DNA of 64,000 bases from Vespa crabro (GCF_910589235.1 NC_060955.1:15514838-15578837), one strand, 5' to 3'; positions 39,561 to 52,925 are shown, counted from the stretch's first letter. Notes: generated by a model from the letters alone, not told the origin. Translations and numbers: made by a program.

Positions 39561-39566
39561 GCGTAT

Positions 39567-39780
39567 TATGTATGTACATATGTATGTACATACGTATGTA
39601 TATGTATGTATGTATATGTATGTACGTATGTATGTATGTATGTATGTATGTATGTATGTATGTATGTATGTATGTATGTATGTATGTATGTATGTATGTA
39701 TGTATGTATGTATGTATGTATGTATGTATGTATGTATGTATGTATGTATGTATGTATGTATGTATGTATATGTATGTATG

Positions 39781-39812
<32 letters not shown>

Positions 39813-39960
39813 TGTATGTATGTATGTATGTATGTATATGAATGTATGTATATATGTATGTATATGTACGTACGTGTGCGTGTGTGTGCGCGCGCGCGTG
39901 TGTGTGTATGTATGTGTGCGTGTGTGTATATATGCGTGTGTATATATATATGTATATATG

Positions 39961-39963
<3 letters not shown>
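39567..39963. repeat. (GTAT)n/(GT)n alternating purine-pyrimidine array
   Basis: 39567-39840 and 39842-39963 each alternate purine and pyrimidine without error, with a single break between them. The core is a GTAT tetranucleotide repeat; the right part is TG/CG rich. Confidence 0.93.

Positions 39964-40020
<57 letters not shown>
39964..40020. repeat. (CT)n microsatellite abutting the alternating array
   Basis: The CT run begins immediately after the alternating tract. A (GAGT)n then (GA)n block lies at 40150-40211 on the other side of 130 bp of unique sequence. Confidence 0.95.
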
Positions 40021-40024
<4 letters not shown>

Positions 40025-40169
40025 CCTCTGCTATCTCTGCGTGTGTTTTCACTTTACGGCTCGTCTTTTACGCGCTTCGACGTTTCGCTCGCGATTCCTC
40101 CAAAGGAAACGTTGCTAGATACTTTCCAGACCTATAACTCGACGTGACAGAGTGAGTGAGTGAGTGAGT

Positions 40170-40211
<42 letters not shown>

Positions 40212-40214
<3 letters not shown>

Positions 40215-42980
40215 GTTGAAATTCTGGAACAATTCGTGCAAACATGCGGAATATGATTCTCAATAGTTTTTGAAATCTCTCGTCGATATCTCGTAGCAAT
40301 CGTCACGAACGAATCTACCAACATTTTGTTCGAAATTTGTATTATTACTTTTTGAGAAAATTTGAAACAACATTGGATGTAATCATTTATTTGATATTAT
40401 TACTTAAAATCTGATAGTCTAATTTAAATGCAACGTATTATGTTATTGAATCGAATAGCAATTTTTTGTCAAACATAATCATCTTATGTTTTTGAGTACT
40501 ATTCGTTAATTTTATATGGTGATTTTTCGAGTAATGATCTACTGTTTTATTGACATTATCTTAAGGGACGAAAAAAAGAAGGGAAGAAAGAATAAAAGAA
40601 AGAATAAAAGAAAGAAAGAAAGAAAAAACGAATAAATGAAGGAAAAAGATATATGAGATAAGGGAATCGAAATACTTTGGGCATTTTCTTTCGAATGAAA
40701 TTTTTAGGTATCGTCGTGATCTTCGTTCTTTGTCTCTCTTTTCTTCCTCTTCTTCGCAGGCATCATTTTTATTCCCTTACGGTACGATGTGTCTTGTCGT
40801 CGACGACCGCAACCCGCGAACGCAATGATGACGATGACGACGAGAGGCACATACGCGGTTCACAGCAGTTCTCTTCTATCTTTAGATCGACTTGGTGTAA
40901 AAATATTTTCAAGGATCTTTGAAGCTTCTCTCTCTTTCTCTCTCTCTCTCTTTTTCTGTTTGTTCTTCTCCGGTAAGTTGAAGAAAATGCAAAAGGGAGA
41001 GTTAGAAAATAAAATTTATTTAAGAAAAGCTATAACATACGAGATATGAGAAGTAGTTAAAATGATATAACTACCAAGTGTCATAAGAATATATACATAA
41101 ACAAATAGAAGAAATATGATTAAATCGAGTTGAAGGATAAAGGTTGTAAGTATAAATTGTCGAGAGACAATGAACAATAAATGAGAAGAAAAAAGAAAAG
41201 ATAGTGAGAAAAGAGAAGAATTTTTCAACGTTTTGTGAGAGGAAAGAAAAAAAATGTGAGGGTTGGTAAAGAGGTATGAACGACGAAGCAGCACACCGTC
41301 GTTTTGTCACGAAACGTACGACATTGGCTTTTATGTTCCTAATAATGTGAGTGCACCGGCTGTCAGGTTTCTTCCCACTTTCTCTCTTTCTCCCTCTCCC
41401 TTGTTCTTTTCGTTACCAAGAGACATCAAGAAGATGGTCGACGTACACGACAATTTTTTTGGATTTCAACGAAAAACGAAAATGAGTCATAAACTACGTG
41501 TCCCTTATCGTCGTCCATCCAATTTCTGTTATTTGCTCTGTATAAAAATTCTGCGTAAAAAAAAAATCCGAAATACTCTACTCCTTGGTACTCTTTTCGA
41601 CAACTTTTCTAATCTATTATAAAAATTAACTCAAAGCCAATTTTTATTTCTGTAATATTCGAAATATAATTCGATATAGTATGCAGTGTATTCTCTTTTT
41701 TTTTTTATTTCCTCATCCTTTAAGACTTTACTTATAAAAGAATAACAATGAATGAAATTAGTCGGATAAAAATGCATGATTTCTCTCCATCACCCAGAAA
41801 TCCATAATCTTACCACAACACGGTCTGAAAGTATATGTGAATTTGAATATAATCTTTTGATGAGACCTTCTTCAAAGTTAGCGACACTTTTATGAAAGCA
41901 ATGCGAAAGTCGTCGTTGGTGGTACCGCTACCGGTAGATTGGCAGATCAAGCGTTAATAATGTATGACGACGTCACCAACAAGAGTTTTCCTTGTCTTCT
42001 TCTCCTCCTTATTATCATCCTCGTTGTTTTATTTCAAGGATGACAAGAGAGGACTTTAAGGAACATAAGAGGGTAAGTTTTTTTGGATTACGTTCCGCTC
42101 ATCGTTCAATTCAAGTAGTTTCGTTTAAATCGTTCAAATGGAACAAATCTTTCTACTTATTTTTTTCTCTCCTTTTAAACAATCTCCGGTTTTATAAATG
42201 TTTTTCTTTTTATTTATTTAAACTTGAAATTAGTCTATATCAATTATTTTATGTATTTTTTATTCCTCTGTTTCTTTTTCTCCGTCTTTTTTTTTTTTCT
42301 TTAATTATTTTCAGTGAAGCTTTCCCCTTTTTTCGACAAAGCGTCTTTTCTCTCTACCAAATGAATATTTAATTTCTACTTATCTACCGCACTTCGAATG
42401 ATCGTAGTATAAGCGAGAATAAATAAACTCCTCTCCGGGAGGGAAGACAACGCGAGGAAGACGTATCTTAATGGTAATCCGCAGACGACATCTGCCAAGC
42501 TACCTTTCATTTTTTCTCTTTATCTTTCTTTCTATTTTTCTTTTTACATTTCATTTCTTCTCCGTTAAAAGGCTCCGTTTACCATTTTTTCTGGAAATAA
42601 ATTATATATTTCTAATCGGACTACGTTCTTTTTTTTTTCATCTTCATTTCAAGTGTTAGGAATCAGTCTCATTTTTCTTACTGCAATTTAAATTTTATAA
42701 CCTTGATGTATCTGTAGATCGTTAAAACGAGATAGTTAACGTTGAGGTAGATCATCGGGCGATTAGATTTCCACGGAGTTACCGATGATCGTTTGATCTC
42801 GAGTAATGGATATCTCTCAGAAGAGTCGAAAGAGAGATCTCTCGAGGACGTCGCTGTTTCTATGTCCTCCTTTCTTCGTTTTCGCAAAGAATTGAATAAG
42901 AGAAAAAAAGAATTATGGACAGAGAGAGGTCTAATGATCGAGCATTGCATAAAATCTCTAAAGAGCTAGAAAGATCAGAA
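40212..42980 (+). other. intron segment, mostly AT-rich
   Basis: Contains the exon-like interval at 40760-40972, T-rich tracts (42160-42310 and 42500-42650) and otherwise unique sequence. No gene recognised. Confidence 0.6.
40760..40972 (+). other. exon-like interval with strong splice motifs
   Basis: A long pyrimidine tract ending TTCTTCGCAG at 40759 precedes the interval and CCG|GTAAGT begins at 40973. The 213-nt interval is open in one frame throughout (codons in register with 40762). The 3' third is CT repeat and encodes a low-complexity Ser/Leu run. No homology is recognised. It may be an alternative exon, an unannotated transcript, or chance. Confidence 0.18.
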
Positions 42981-43148
42981 AGCGAGCGAGCGAGCGAGAG
43001 AGAGAGAGAGAGAGAGAGAGAATTATACGTATGTATCTGTCACTTAACAGCGTTCGATCGGGCTGAGCAAATAATTCCGATACGTAAAGCGCGCGTCTCG
43101 CTGAAATGCACACAGTGAAACATACAGAGACGTTTACAGACGTGCATT

Positions 43149-43150
<2 letters not shown>

Positions 43151-43225
<75 letters not shown>

Positions 43226-43242
43226 TGAGAGAGAGAGAGAGA
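43151..43242. repeat. (GA)n microsatellite, 92 bp
   Basis: GA array with two single interruptions. A shorter array lies at 42990-43021 and GATA/CAGA units at 43437-43490. Confidence 0.95.
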
Positions 43243-44916
43243 AGGAGGGGAAGCTCGAAGGTCTGCGGTTCACGGCGGTGCATTGCACGGTCCGCGGAGC
43301 ATTGGCTGCATACGTACGTGCAGTGAATGGCATTGAGGGGTCTCTACCTATAGAGACTAGATTAGAGTGCATTAGCCTCAACGCTAAGTCTATGTAGATA
43401 TCTTTTGCGCGAGTTCCCCGTACGCTTTCTATGCGAGAAAGAAAGAAAGATAGATAGACAGACAGACAGACAGATAGACAGACTGACTGAACGAGAATTT
43501 TAGAAAGAGAGAGAAAGATGTGTCTCTCCTGTTCTTATCCCTACTATTTTCTCCCTAACATCGAGTGCAACGAGAGTTAACAGCTGCTGCGATTATCGAG
43601 CAGCAATGATGATAATCGATGAAAGCGAAGGTTTAAACGCTTTGCTACAAGAAGTTTCTCTCACGATTACTTCGCTCTTTCTCGTTTCATTGTTATAAGC
43701 AAAATGCGTATATGTGATAAAGAATGAGAGAAAGCAGTATCCAAAGTTCAAGTAGATTAAATTCATCGATTCTAACAAAGTGTTAATCAATATCAATAAT
43801 CGACTCTCAACGGGATGTTAATCTCTTTACCCTTTCCTTTTAACTTGTTTATCAAATTTATTAATTAGGTTTATCGATAAATCGTTTGCATAATTATTTG
43901 CAGTAATATTATTATCAAATGATCGAATTACGTGTTCGATTATGTAATCCTGTACGTTTTGGATCGTTCACGCTTTTCGATTAAACGAACACGGTCACTT
44001 GATCACAATAAATTCGTATATATTATTTCCTTAGTATTAAACATGTTATTGAAAAAATTAGTTGAAAATTATTTCAACTCGATATCGATTTTGATCATTA
44101 ATAAGCTCTATCAAAAACCAACGTCATGATTAATGATATCTTTCGAATAAGACTAGGATAAATTAGTTGCATCCTCAAAGCTTTTTTACTTCTTTCTCTC
44201 TTTCTCTTTCTCTCTCTCTCTCTTTCTCTCTCACTTCCTTTCACTTCCATTCTTTCCACTTCTTTCGATTATTAATTTTAGTTTCGATTATTGCGTGACA
44301 AAGAAATAAATGGAAGAAATAAAGAAAAGAAGAAAGAGTCATAAAATCACGACGTTTTCATCTTCATCGTCATCTAGTCGTCGTTCGAGGACGGTGATAT
44401 GACTAATTATTGCAGATTAACGTATCCGTCCTGTGGTTATCGCGTCGCTTCGACGAACATGTTTTTCTCTGGTAGTGAACAGACGCGCGCGCACGGATAA
44501 ATATAGTCGCACCGTATCCGGTGTAATAAAACGCACTCGAATCCAGGTCAGCCGTTTACATATTGCCACACGTTATAGCAATTTTCCCGTATGCATAGAA
44601 ACGACAGGTCGATGATGAAGACGACGATAATAATTCGAGAGACCATGACGAAGTCGATAACGGCGAAAACTACGACGACGACGACGACGATCAGGGCGTT
44701 GCACTTTTCCCGAGGCTGAAGAAAATCTTCTCAGACGCATTCTGGGCTCGGTATAGACGAGCCACGACCTTGTCGTCTCGTGGCTTACCGATCATCGAAG
44801 GAAGTTGCGAATAATCGTGTAGAATGACAATGACGGAAAGAGACAGTCAGTGCGTTGAACTTGCTCATCATCTTTCTCCTTGTATTCTTTGTAGTTCTTT
44901 GTTATTTTTGTTCATT

Positions 44917-44919
<3 letters not shown>

Positions 44920-44983
<64 letters not shown>
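44920..44983. repeat. (CT)n microsatellite
   Basis: Perfect CT run of about 64 bp. Confidence 0.96.
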
Positions 44984-44987
<4 letters not shown>

Positions 44988-44999
44988 ATTTTTCCGCTT

Positions 45000-47260
45000 T
45001 ATCGAAAATTTTCATTTTCTTTGTAAACGAGACAGTATAAAGAGTTCCTCAAGAGTTTGCCAAAATATACAATGAAAGTTCGACTAAGAAAGTTGACGCT
45101 GATCTATTTGAGATGAAGAAGCAGTCAGGATTAGATGTGTCACTAGACAAGCATGCAATAAGATAACACTTGGAGGCTGTGTTCGTCATCGCGCGTTTCT
45201 CGAATGGGTTAATCATTCTCTTGATTAGAATGATCATGTTCTATATGAACGTTAATAAAGCTTCAGTGTAAAGTTATAAATAAATTGAATTAAAGAATAA
45301 AAACAAGATAATTTAACAACAGCAAGCGAAATTTTTTTTTAAATTCTTCAAAGCTGACGATAATAATAAGAATTCGTTTGTATTTCGCTACGACGAAAAA
45401 GTTTTTCATGTTTAATTAGAATTTTCGATATCCATGAAATAAAGAGCGAATTAGAAAAACGTTAGTTTTCAGGTAGAGAGTAATAATCGTTTAGGAGCAT
45501 GGTTCTCTTGTGGAAATTGGCTCGTTAAACGTGTACACCTTTCTCGTGCCAAACAATGTTGCTAAAGACTTCGTTAATGGTTCGACAAACGAGTTTAAGG
45601 CACGATCTTTTTATCTCACTTTCTTTTTTTTCGATTTTCTTGCGACGACGAGATAACGCAAAATGAGATCGAGTTGGTTTCGAGTAATTTTTCTTTTTTT
45701 TTCCGAATCTTGGATCTCTTTTTTTTTTTTTTATTTTGTCTTTAAAAAAAGATGATCGAAGATCATAAGATTCTTACCCTATCTATCGCGACTAGCACTG
45801 GAATATCGCGGTGGAGGACTAACGTTCGGTTAGAGGATGCGAATTATATTTAATAAAATATCAACGTTAAGTGCTGGTAAAGCCTCTTAGTCGGGAAGAG
45901 CTCTTAAGCTCTTGCGAGAGAGCGAGAGAGAGAGAGAGAGAGAGAGAGCATGTTAGGAGGGTTGGAAGGAAAGGGCTGCAGGGGTGCAGTCACTTAGGAT
46001 AAGTCCTCCAATTCCGCATTTCTTTTTGCATATTGGTATCGTAAGAGATGTCATTCAAAGGGATTATTTTTTACTATTAGTACCTAGACAAGCCGTTGAA
46101 TAATTTTCCAAAAACGGTTTCATATAAATTGTCCTGTTGTCCTGTTGTCATTTAAAAGTAAAATTCTACAACTCTTAAAAAGAATTCTTTATGCTTTTAA
46201 GACTTAGTTGAATACATTTTCGAAGATAACGAGGCGTTATCTCGGAAGAAATAAAGAATTACGTCGGACGTCGAGGGGTTTAAGTAGGTGACATAACGCG
46301 AATTAACTTTCACCCCTTAAGTACCGGCTCCGCGAAAATCACGCGCCGACACTGATTTCGTTCGCTGACTCTCGCCGTTCGGCCCTTTAAGGACCGTCGT
46401 TAATCACGTCCGCGCCATGCTGAAGGTTTGATGACAATCTTATCTTAAACGAGTAATTAGGAAGTCTCGTAGGGACGCTGAAAGTTCTAAATCGCGTTTC
46501 CACGCCTCCTTCGCATTATCGGCCGGCAAAAGGTGGGGAAAAGGGTGAGGCAGAGGGATGTTTCGGGTGGCCCGATGCGATATTTCGACCTCGTTATTTA
46601 TAATTTTCCTTCCAATTTCATGGGCCGCGTGTCGCACGAAATCACTCTGTAATTAGCCGTGTTCCGAGTAAAACGGGGATGGTTGAGCGTGTGCGTGTAT
46701 CTATGTGCATTAGAATTTACGGAAACGCATACGTATGATCATTACCAAAGCTCGTTTATGCTTTAAACGATCTTTGCCTTTGAAGAAAAATCCAAATCCG
46801 GCATTAAATACTTTTTGAGTAAATAAATTTTCATGTAATCCAAAGTAAAGCTCAGCTTTCTTGCTGGTGGATAATGGTTAATTACGGTCGCCAGATTTTT
46901 TTTCACGAGGTCTCAATTTACTTAACGCAGAACTCGCTGTAAATGAAAGACGCGCGTGATAATAAAAACGAATAAGTCATTAAGTTTTATCAAATTTCTT
47001 TTTTTATGAATTATTAATTAACGTAACGATCAGCAATTAACTATAATTCTTTTTGTTATATTTATTTAACGAAAACATTGAATATGGATAAACGAACATT
47101 ATGAGATGGTAAGTCATTGTTTGCGGAGTCAGACATTCGTATATTAGCAGATACTCGAGAAATAACTTTCCTTGAAATTCAGTGCTTCTCTGAGCGAAAC
47201 AATGCGAGAAATGGAGAAGATAAGGGTGAGGGTAAAACCACTTTTGGAATGATTAACCTC
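45000..47260 (+). other. intron segment with a GC-richer unique island
   Basis: AT-rich apart from 46330-46680, which is non-repetitive and GC-rich with CG-containing words (CACGCGCCGAC, GGCCGCGTGTCGC). A short GA array lies at 45918-45948. No gene recognised; the island is a candidate conserved non-coding element. Confidence 0.45.
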
Positions 47261-47269
47261 GAATCCGAG

Positions 47270-47309
47270 TAGTAGTAGTAATGATGGTGGTGGTGGTGAT
47301 GGTGATACC

Positions 47310-47356
<47 letters not shown>

Positions 47357-47357
47357 C
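47270..47357. repeat. compound trinucleotide repeat (AGT, GGT, TAG)
   Basis: AGT units, then GGT/GAT units, then about 15 TAG units. Confidence 0.93.
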
Positions 47358-47380
47358 CATCTGACGATTAGAGCGATTGC

Positions 47381-47998
47381 TCAAAGTTTCTTGAGCCGAC
47401 GGCACAATTTCCTCGAAAGGCCTTTCTCTCTCTTTCTTTCTCTTGGTCTACTACAAATATGTCCGCTCTTGTTTCGTTGTTGTCTTGAAAGACATTTACC
47501 TCTCTCAACTATGCCTCTTCCACTTTGTCTACGTACTAATTCTATTCGTTTTCTATCATCCTCCTTCTCCTTCGTATAGTTGAAACGTTCGAGTCTCAAG
47601 GAAAAATATCTCGGGAATGAAGATGTCGAAGGGATTTCCGGTCGAACGATTTTTACGGGACGATGAGAGGATAACCGTTTAAAAGGAGGCCAGACAACAA
47701 CGTTCGACGATGAAAGAAGAAGAAAGAGAAGGAAAATATCGTCATGCCTTTCCTCATTCTTTTGTTTTCTTCTTTCTTCTCCTACCCTTTGTCTCGAGAA
47801 AAGGGACAGACGCATTGAGAATTTCCCAATGAGTCTTTTTCCTATGATGTTCTCTTGTTTTTTATATATATATATAGTACGAGAAATAGAATATTTCTCA
47901 TGAAATTTTTGCAAGCCTATCACGTTCTCGGTTGGTGATTTCGAGCAAGTAGTTTTAAAGAACATTTCATTCTCCCGACGGGTTACACGAACGAACAT
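47381..47998 (-). CDS. 205-codon ORF, unrecognised, doubtful
   Basis: This is the longest open frame that does not depend on the N gap or on a simple repeat. The product is Lys/Arg-rich with no recognised domain, signal peptide or membrane segment. There are no obvious splice sites or promoter. It lies antisense within the headcase intron. In purine-rich DNA such frames can arise by chance, so this is listed for completeness. Confidence 0.1.
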   Translation of the reverse strand: MFVRVTRRENEMFFKTTCSKSPTENVIGLQKFHEKYSISRTIYIYKKQENIIGKRLIGKFSMRLSLFSRQRVGEERRKQKNEERHDDIFLLFLLLSSSNVVVWPPFKRLSSHRPVKIVRPEIPSTSSFPRYFSLRLERFNYTKEKEDDRKRIELVRRQSGRGIVERGKCLSRQQRNKSGHICSRPRERKREKGLSRKLCRRLKKL

Positions 47999-50462
47999 GA
48001 AATGATTTGAAGATAGCCTGATGATATTGAGGTTCTGTTTGGAGGTAAGAACAAATCGCCGGCATTAAGAAACGCCTCATACATCGTAGAAGCTAAGGAG
48101 AAAAGGGTGGAAAGGATGGTGGAAGGAGAAGGAGAAGGGACTACGGAAGATGGAAGTAAAAAAGAAAGAAAGAAAGAAAGAAAGAAAGAAGGAAAGGAAA
48201 AAAAACAAAAGAGAAAAAGGTTCGCTCCGTGGGTGTAGTATGTACATACATTCGAGTGGGATGAGTATAGTGCTATGGCATGTGATATATAGTCGTGTCT
48301 GGTAGCGTTGAACGTTGTTGCAATCTCCCTTAGTGGAAGGGACATAGATTTTTATGGATAGTCACGGTTAGGGTGCCTCGCCTCGGGCGAAAATCTGTCG
48401 TATGAATTTACGTTGATCGGTGTTTTAGCGTCGGAAAGCTCGGCAGGAGGGAAAAAGAGGGAGGATAAGAGTCGTCTGCTATCTTTGCCGTAGAAAAGCA
48501 AGTTTCTCTTGTTTCCTCTCCATGCGTCTATTTTCGTTCTCTCACCGTTGTAAAATAAATCCTCTGCCATATCTCGTATATTTCTCCTTGAAAAGCAACT
48601 CGTGCCTTTTCATCCGATTACTTTTCGTAATCAAAAAGAGAGAAAGAAAGGGAGAGGATAGTATCGTAATCATATTTTTATCCTTACAAAAGCATCAAAT
48701 TCATTTTCCCAATCGACGTAGAGATTAAGATCTTATTGAAATTTGACAAAAGACAAAATAACATGGGTCTCGTGCCTGCTCTCTCCCTGTCACCCCTCTC
48801 TTTTTCTCTTTTCATCTCTATTTGATTTCAAGCAAAATTTCGATCCGACCTCTGTCGATTTGGAGACGATAGCACTATCGAAGTCATCCTGCGTGAAAAA
48901 GCTATCTCTTTGTGAGAAAGATCCAATCGGTATATTATCTCGGCCCTTTCAATTCCGCCTATGATCCACGAGAGGGAGGGAGATGCTTTTAGTACTAGGA
49001 ATAGTAGTCGCTATCTTTTACTGAAAATCGTATCAAAGTTGTGGACTCTTCCTATCAGGATCAGTTTAATTTTATAAAAAATAAATTGCTTATTTCTATG
49101 ATGATTAAAATCTAGGATTGTAAGAACTCTCTGAGTCTTTCAAAAGAAAATTTTTATACGATTGGATCGATCCAATGATTCGTGATAAGGATAAGATAGT
49201 AGGTAGACGTATATTTACATACGTATGTATATTCGTGAGAAGAACAAAAATTTTTTTTAAGTAATTGATATCAATGTATGTATAAGAAATGAAAAAGAAT
49301 CAAAACAACGGAGAAAATATTGGCAGACAACAAAGGAGAGAGAGAGTTATATAAAACAAACGAATGTTATCTGTGCATTATTCTCGATCATTGTTGTCAT
49401 TGTATTACTTGTTAATACTGAATCAAATTAATTTTCGTAACTTAAAATAAAAATTCATATGCTTTTTCTTATTATGATTGATACTGGTTGATGATTTTTC
49501 TTTCAAATCTTTTGTAAAGAAAACTCACGCCATAAGTTTTACAATTAGAGTTGATTTGGCGAAAGAACAGGATCGAGACTTTCTTTATATTTTCTTTTTC
49601 TTTGTACCAATCGCAATTACGTGTAATCGCCTTTCCACGCGGAAATCGAGAGTAAGCCGCTTAGTCGGAGCAAAACGGAAGGAGATTACGAGGAAAAAAT
49701 CTTGTAAAGCTCTGGGAAAATCACTTCGAGACATTTTACTACTATTTTCTTTTCTTTTTCTTTTTCGTTTTCTTTTTTGTATTCTTTTCTTATTTCTTAG
49801 TAAAATTCATGTTTGTTTATTGTATATTGATTTTGTCAAAATTGTAACTATAAATTATACGGATGGAACAATTTAATTTGTTTTATTCGTATGAATATAT
49901 TTAAGTGCAATAACAGAGAAATAATATCGATCTAATGATTTTATTTCGACCGTTTGGAAAATATACTGTAAAGAAGAAAGCGAAAGGAAGAAAAAAAAGT
50001 GAGAGAAGAAAGTCAGAGAGTAGTAGATGTTCGTCGTAGGAATAAGAAAGAGAAAACGAGAGGGAAATAGAATCAATCGATTATTTTCATGCGAGAAGGA
50101 GCACAGTGAAGAGGGTTTCTTTGTTCGATTTGACTTGCCTTGGTACAAGGCTACGACGACAGTAGGTCACTTGCATTGCGGATTCCCTTGGGGGAAGGAA
50201 AAGGGTGAGGGAGGGACTATATAGATCTAAGAGCAGGGAAAGTTTCCACGAAAAGTTTCCTCTCGTCTTATCAAGTCTCCCTGGCTCCTTTCCAGCCGAC
50301 GGAGCACGTGCTATCCTTCCCCCTTCTCACCCTCTCTTCCGTTCTCTTTTCCTTTCTTTCTTTCTCCTTTTCTCTCTCTTTCTCTTTCTAGTCCTTAGGA
50401 TTCTTTGTCCTCGAACTCGTAAATCCGCTAAGAAGAACAAGGATCCCTGCGAGTTCCCTTGT

Positions 50463-50469
<7 letters not shown>

Positions 50470-50518
<49 letters not shown>
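50470..50518. repeat. (CT)n microsatellite
   Basis: Perfect CT run of about 49 bp. Confidence 0.95.
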
Positions 50519-50520
<2 letters not shown>

Positions 50521-50579
50521 ACTCATTCTTGCTTTTGTTCTTAACTCATATATTTTTTTTTTCAAAACCTTATTTGTTT

Positions 50580-50641
50580 TATTAAAGTTTGGTATATATA
50601 TATATATATATTATATATAATAAATATTATATAATAAATAT

Positions 50642-50685
<44 letters not shown>

Positions 50686-52560
50686 TGTTTATACAGGCGA
50701 CTATGAATAGTAAATTATTAGGGAAGTTTTCTTTTTATATTATCTTTTACATCATCCCTTCAGTATTTTATTTTACAAGAAAAAATATAATTTTGTGCGT
50801 TTATATAAAATAGAAATTGGTTTTGAAAACTTTTGTAACAAATTATTGAATACATATCTCCGTGCACATATTATAAATTATTTAACGTTAGTTAGTTTAA
50901 AACAAAAGTTAGTTTAAAAATTCAAAAATTATTTATAAAAAATTTTTAATAATTATTAATAATATAGTTAAAAAGTAAAATTTGTAATTTTTAAAATAAA
51001 TATTTTTAAAGTTTTTATTTCTTATATAAATAAAGATTATTATATGACCTGCTGACCTATATAATATTTTGTAAGTGTATTGATAGAGTAACCTACATAA
51101 ATTTCTAGAATCTATGTAAGTCTATCAGCTGAGTGACGTAAATTACTACCACTACTACTATGTAGTTGATAGAACATGAAATGCTTCAAATAGAAAACAT
51201 AACCACAATTTCGAATGCTTCAAAGTTTATTCGAAGTTTAAAATTGTTGATATTGGTTACGAAATCTTGACAAATCATTAATTGTTTGACAGTTTTCTTG
51301 TTAAAGTGACAATGGACTCACGCTATAAAATCCGAGGTACTTTGTTTCGCATCTGTATTGTAGCTTTGAACATAATTCCTACCTTACAACGCATAAAAGT
51401 TATTTTTGTAACTTTCGTTGCAAAAGTTTAACACCGCTACATATTTATTGCTCGTTTAGTAACAAGATTTTATTCAAGATATTTTATGTTTTAATATATT
51501 TTATTTGATATTGATTAGTGTTCTTATTATATATTTGAATTATTCATTATAATTAGAAATCGAACTTGAATCCGAGCATTTACGTATTATATACATTCAC
51601 TACTTGGTTTCCGATTTTTATAATTTTTTTTATGTATACATTTTATAGTTAAAGTGAAACATCTTAAAGTTAAAAATAAGAAAGCCGCGAATTTATATAT
51701 ACACACACATACACACATATATTATACTACATGATGTTAAACTTTAAATACGATTTTATTATTAAATAATAAATAATACGAATAAGTAGTGAATTAATTT
51801 TTTCTATATTATTTCTTTTCTCTCATTTTCAATATATCTATTATGTATTGCAATGTTTTATATCAATGATACTGCTTGAAATAAAGTAATCAAAAAACTT
51901 GTAAGATATTGGATACTTATCAAGTTTTTTAAATTTATCAAAACTTTTGAGATTTTTAAACGTATGGAGTTGATGATGAAGAATTTCAAAAATATTGGAT
52001 TGGAATCAAGTTCAAAGTTATGATACAAATTCGAAGGGATTCTACGTTTTCATAGCGAGTTCATTGTTGATTGAACAACGAAAGTAACAAAAGATTCAAG
52101 ACTTATCAAGATTTTCATAACTTTTCATATTTCTAATCAGATTCGAAGTGATTTGAATTTGTCATTTAAATAAACAAAACAGATTTGAAACAATTCAAAG
52201 TATCTTAAATCTCATCTCTAGGTATACAACTAAGATCTCTATATACTAATAATAAATGGAAATATATCAAAGATAATATTTTTGAGATCAAAAGTCATGA
52301 AGACAAAACTTGAAATAAAAATCGTTTTACAGGAAAAAGATATTCTCTTTTTATCTTTTTATTTTGATACAGTCGATATTTGATTTCATATACGAATATT
52401 TCGTAAGTACAATATATTATTTACTGTTGAATGCATTTTCATTCATTTCTATTCGATTATATTTGATTTCAAAATTTATATTACTCTTTTGTTATTATTT
52501 TAATTGTAATAACGATTTTTTTTATAAAGAACAGGCAATATTTTATTTTTCTTTTTTCTA
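50580..52560 (+). other. very AT-rich stretch
   Basis: About 2 kb of extreme AT content without GA arrays, starting with (TA)n and a (TAA)n run (50646-50685). No gene, transposon end or RNA gene recognised. Confidence 0.6.
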
Positions 52561-52563
52561 CAG

Positions 52564-52925
52564 AGAATGTCATCATCTCCCCTTTTCATACCTTGGAGCA
52601 GATGCGGAAACTAGCCGGATCCAATCGTAACAAATTTTACGCTTTTTCTATATACTATTCTTTAACGTCCGGGAGCCAATGGTCGTTTGGCAACAGCGTT
52701 AAGACTTCAGATAAGAACGTTTTTAAGAGTACCCTGGAAATCCCAATGGGGCCCTTTTTCACCACGCTTCCATCACCCTTTTTTAAACCCTCTTCTTTAC
52801 AGGTCATTTTATACTACCGGGTATATAAACTAAGCGGTCTTGTTTCTTTTTTTTTTTTTTTTACCCTTCTTTGGAACATCTTTTGCGACAATCCATACTA
52901 TCCTATATGTAAGAAACTTTCATAG
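52564..52925 (+). other. open, non-repetitive frame after a strong acceptor
   Basis: A T-rich tract and CTACAG end at 52563. The frame in register with 52566 stays open to 52925 and its first 75 or so residues are of normal complexity (includes MRKLAGSNRNKFYAFS). No good donor ends it and no family is recognised. The only gene context is the headcase intron. Treated as a candidate exon only. Confidence 0.12.

Noticed and set aside
39531..40147. Overlapping 100-189 codon frames on both strands
   Set aside because: Translations of GTAT, GT and CT repeats (YVCM/HTYI periodicity); not genes.
40677..40922. Frame with a signal-peptide-like start (MKFLGIVVIFVLCLSFLPLL)
   Set aside because: The hydrophobic stretch coincides with the pyrimidine tract of a splice-acceptor-like motif, and the remainder is unrecognised.
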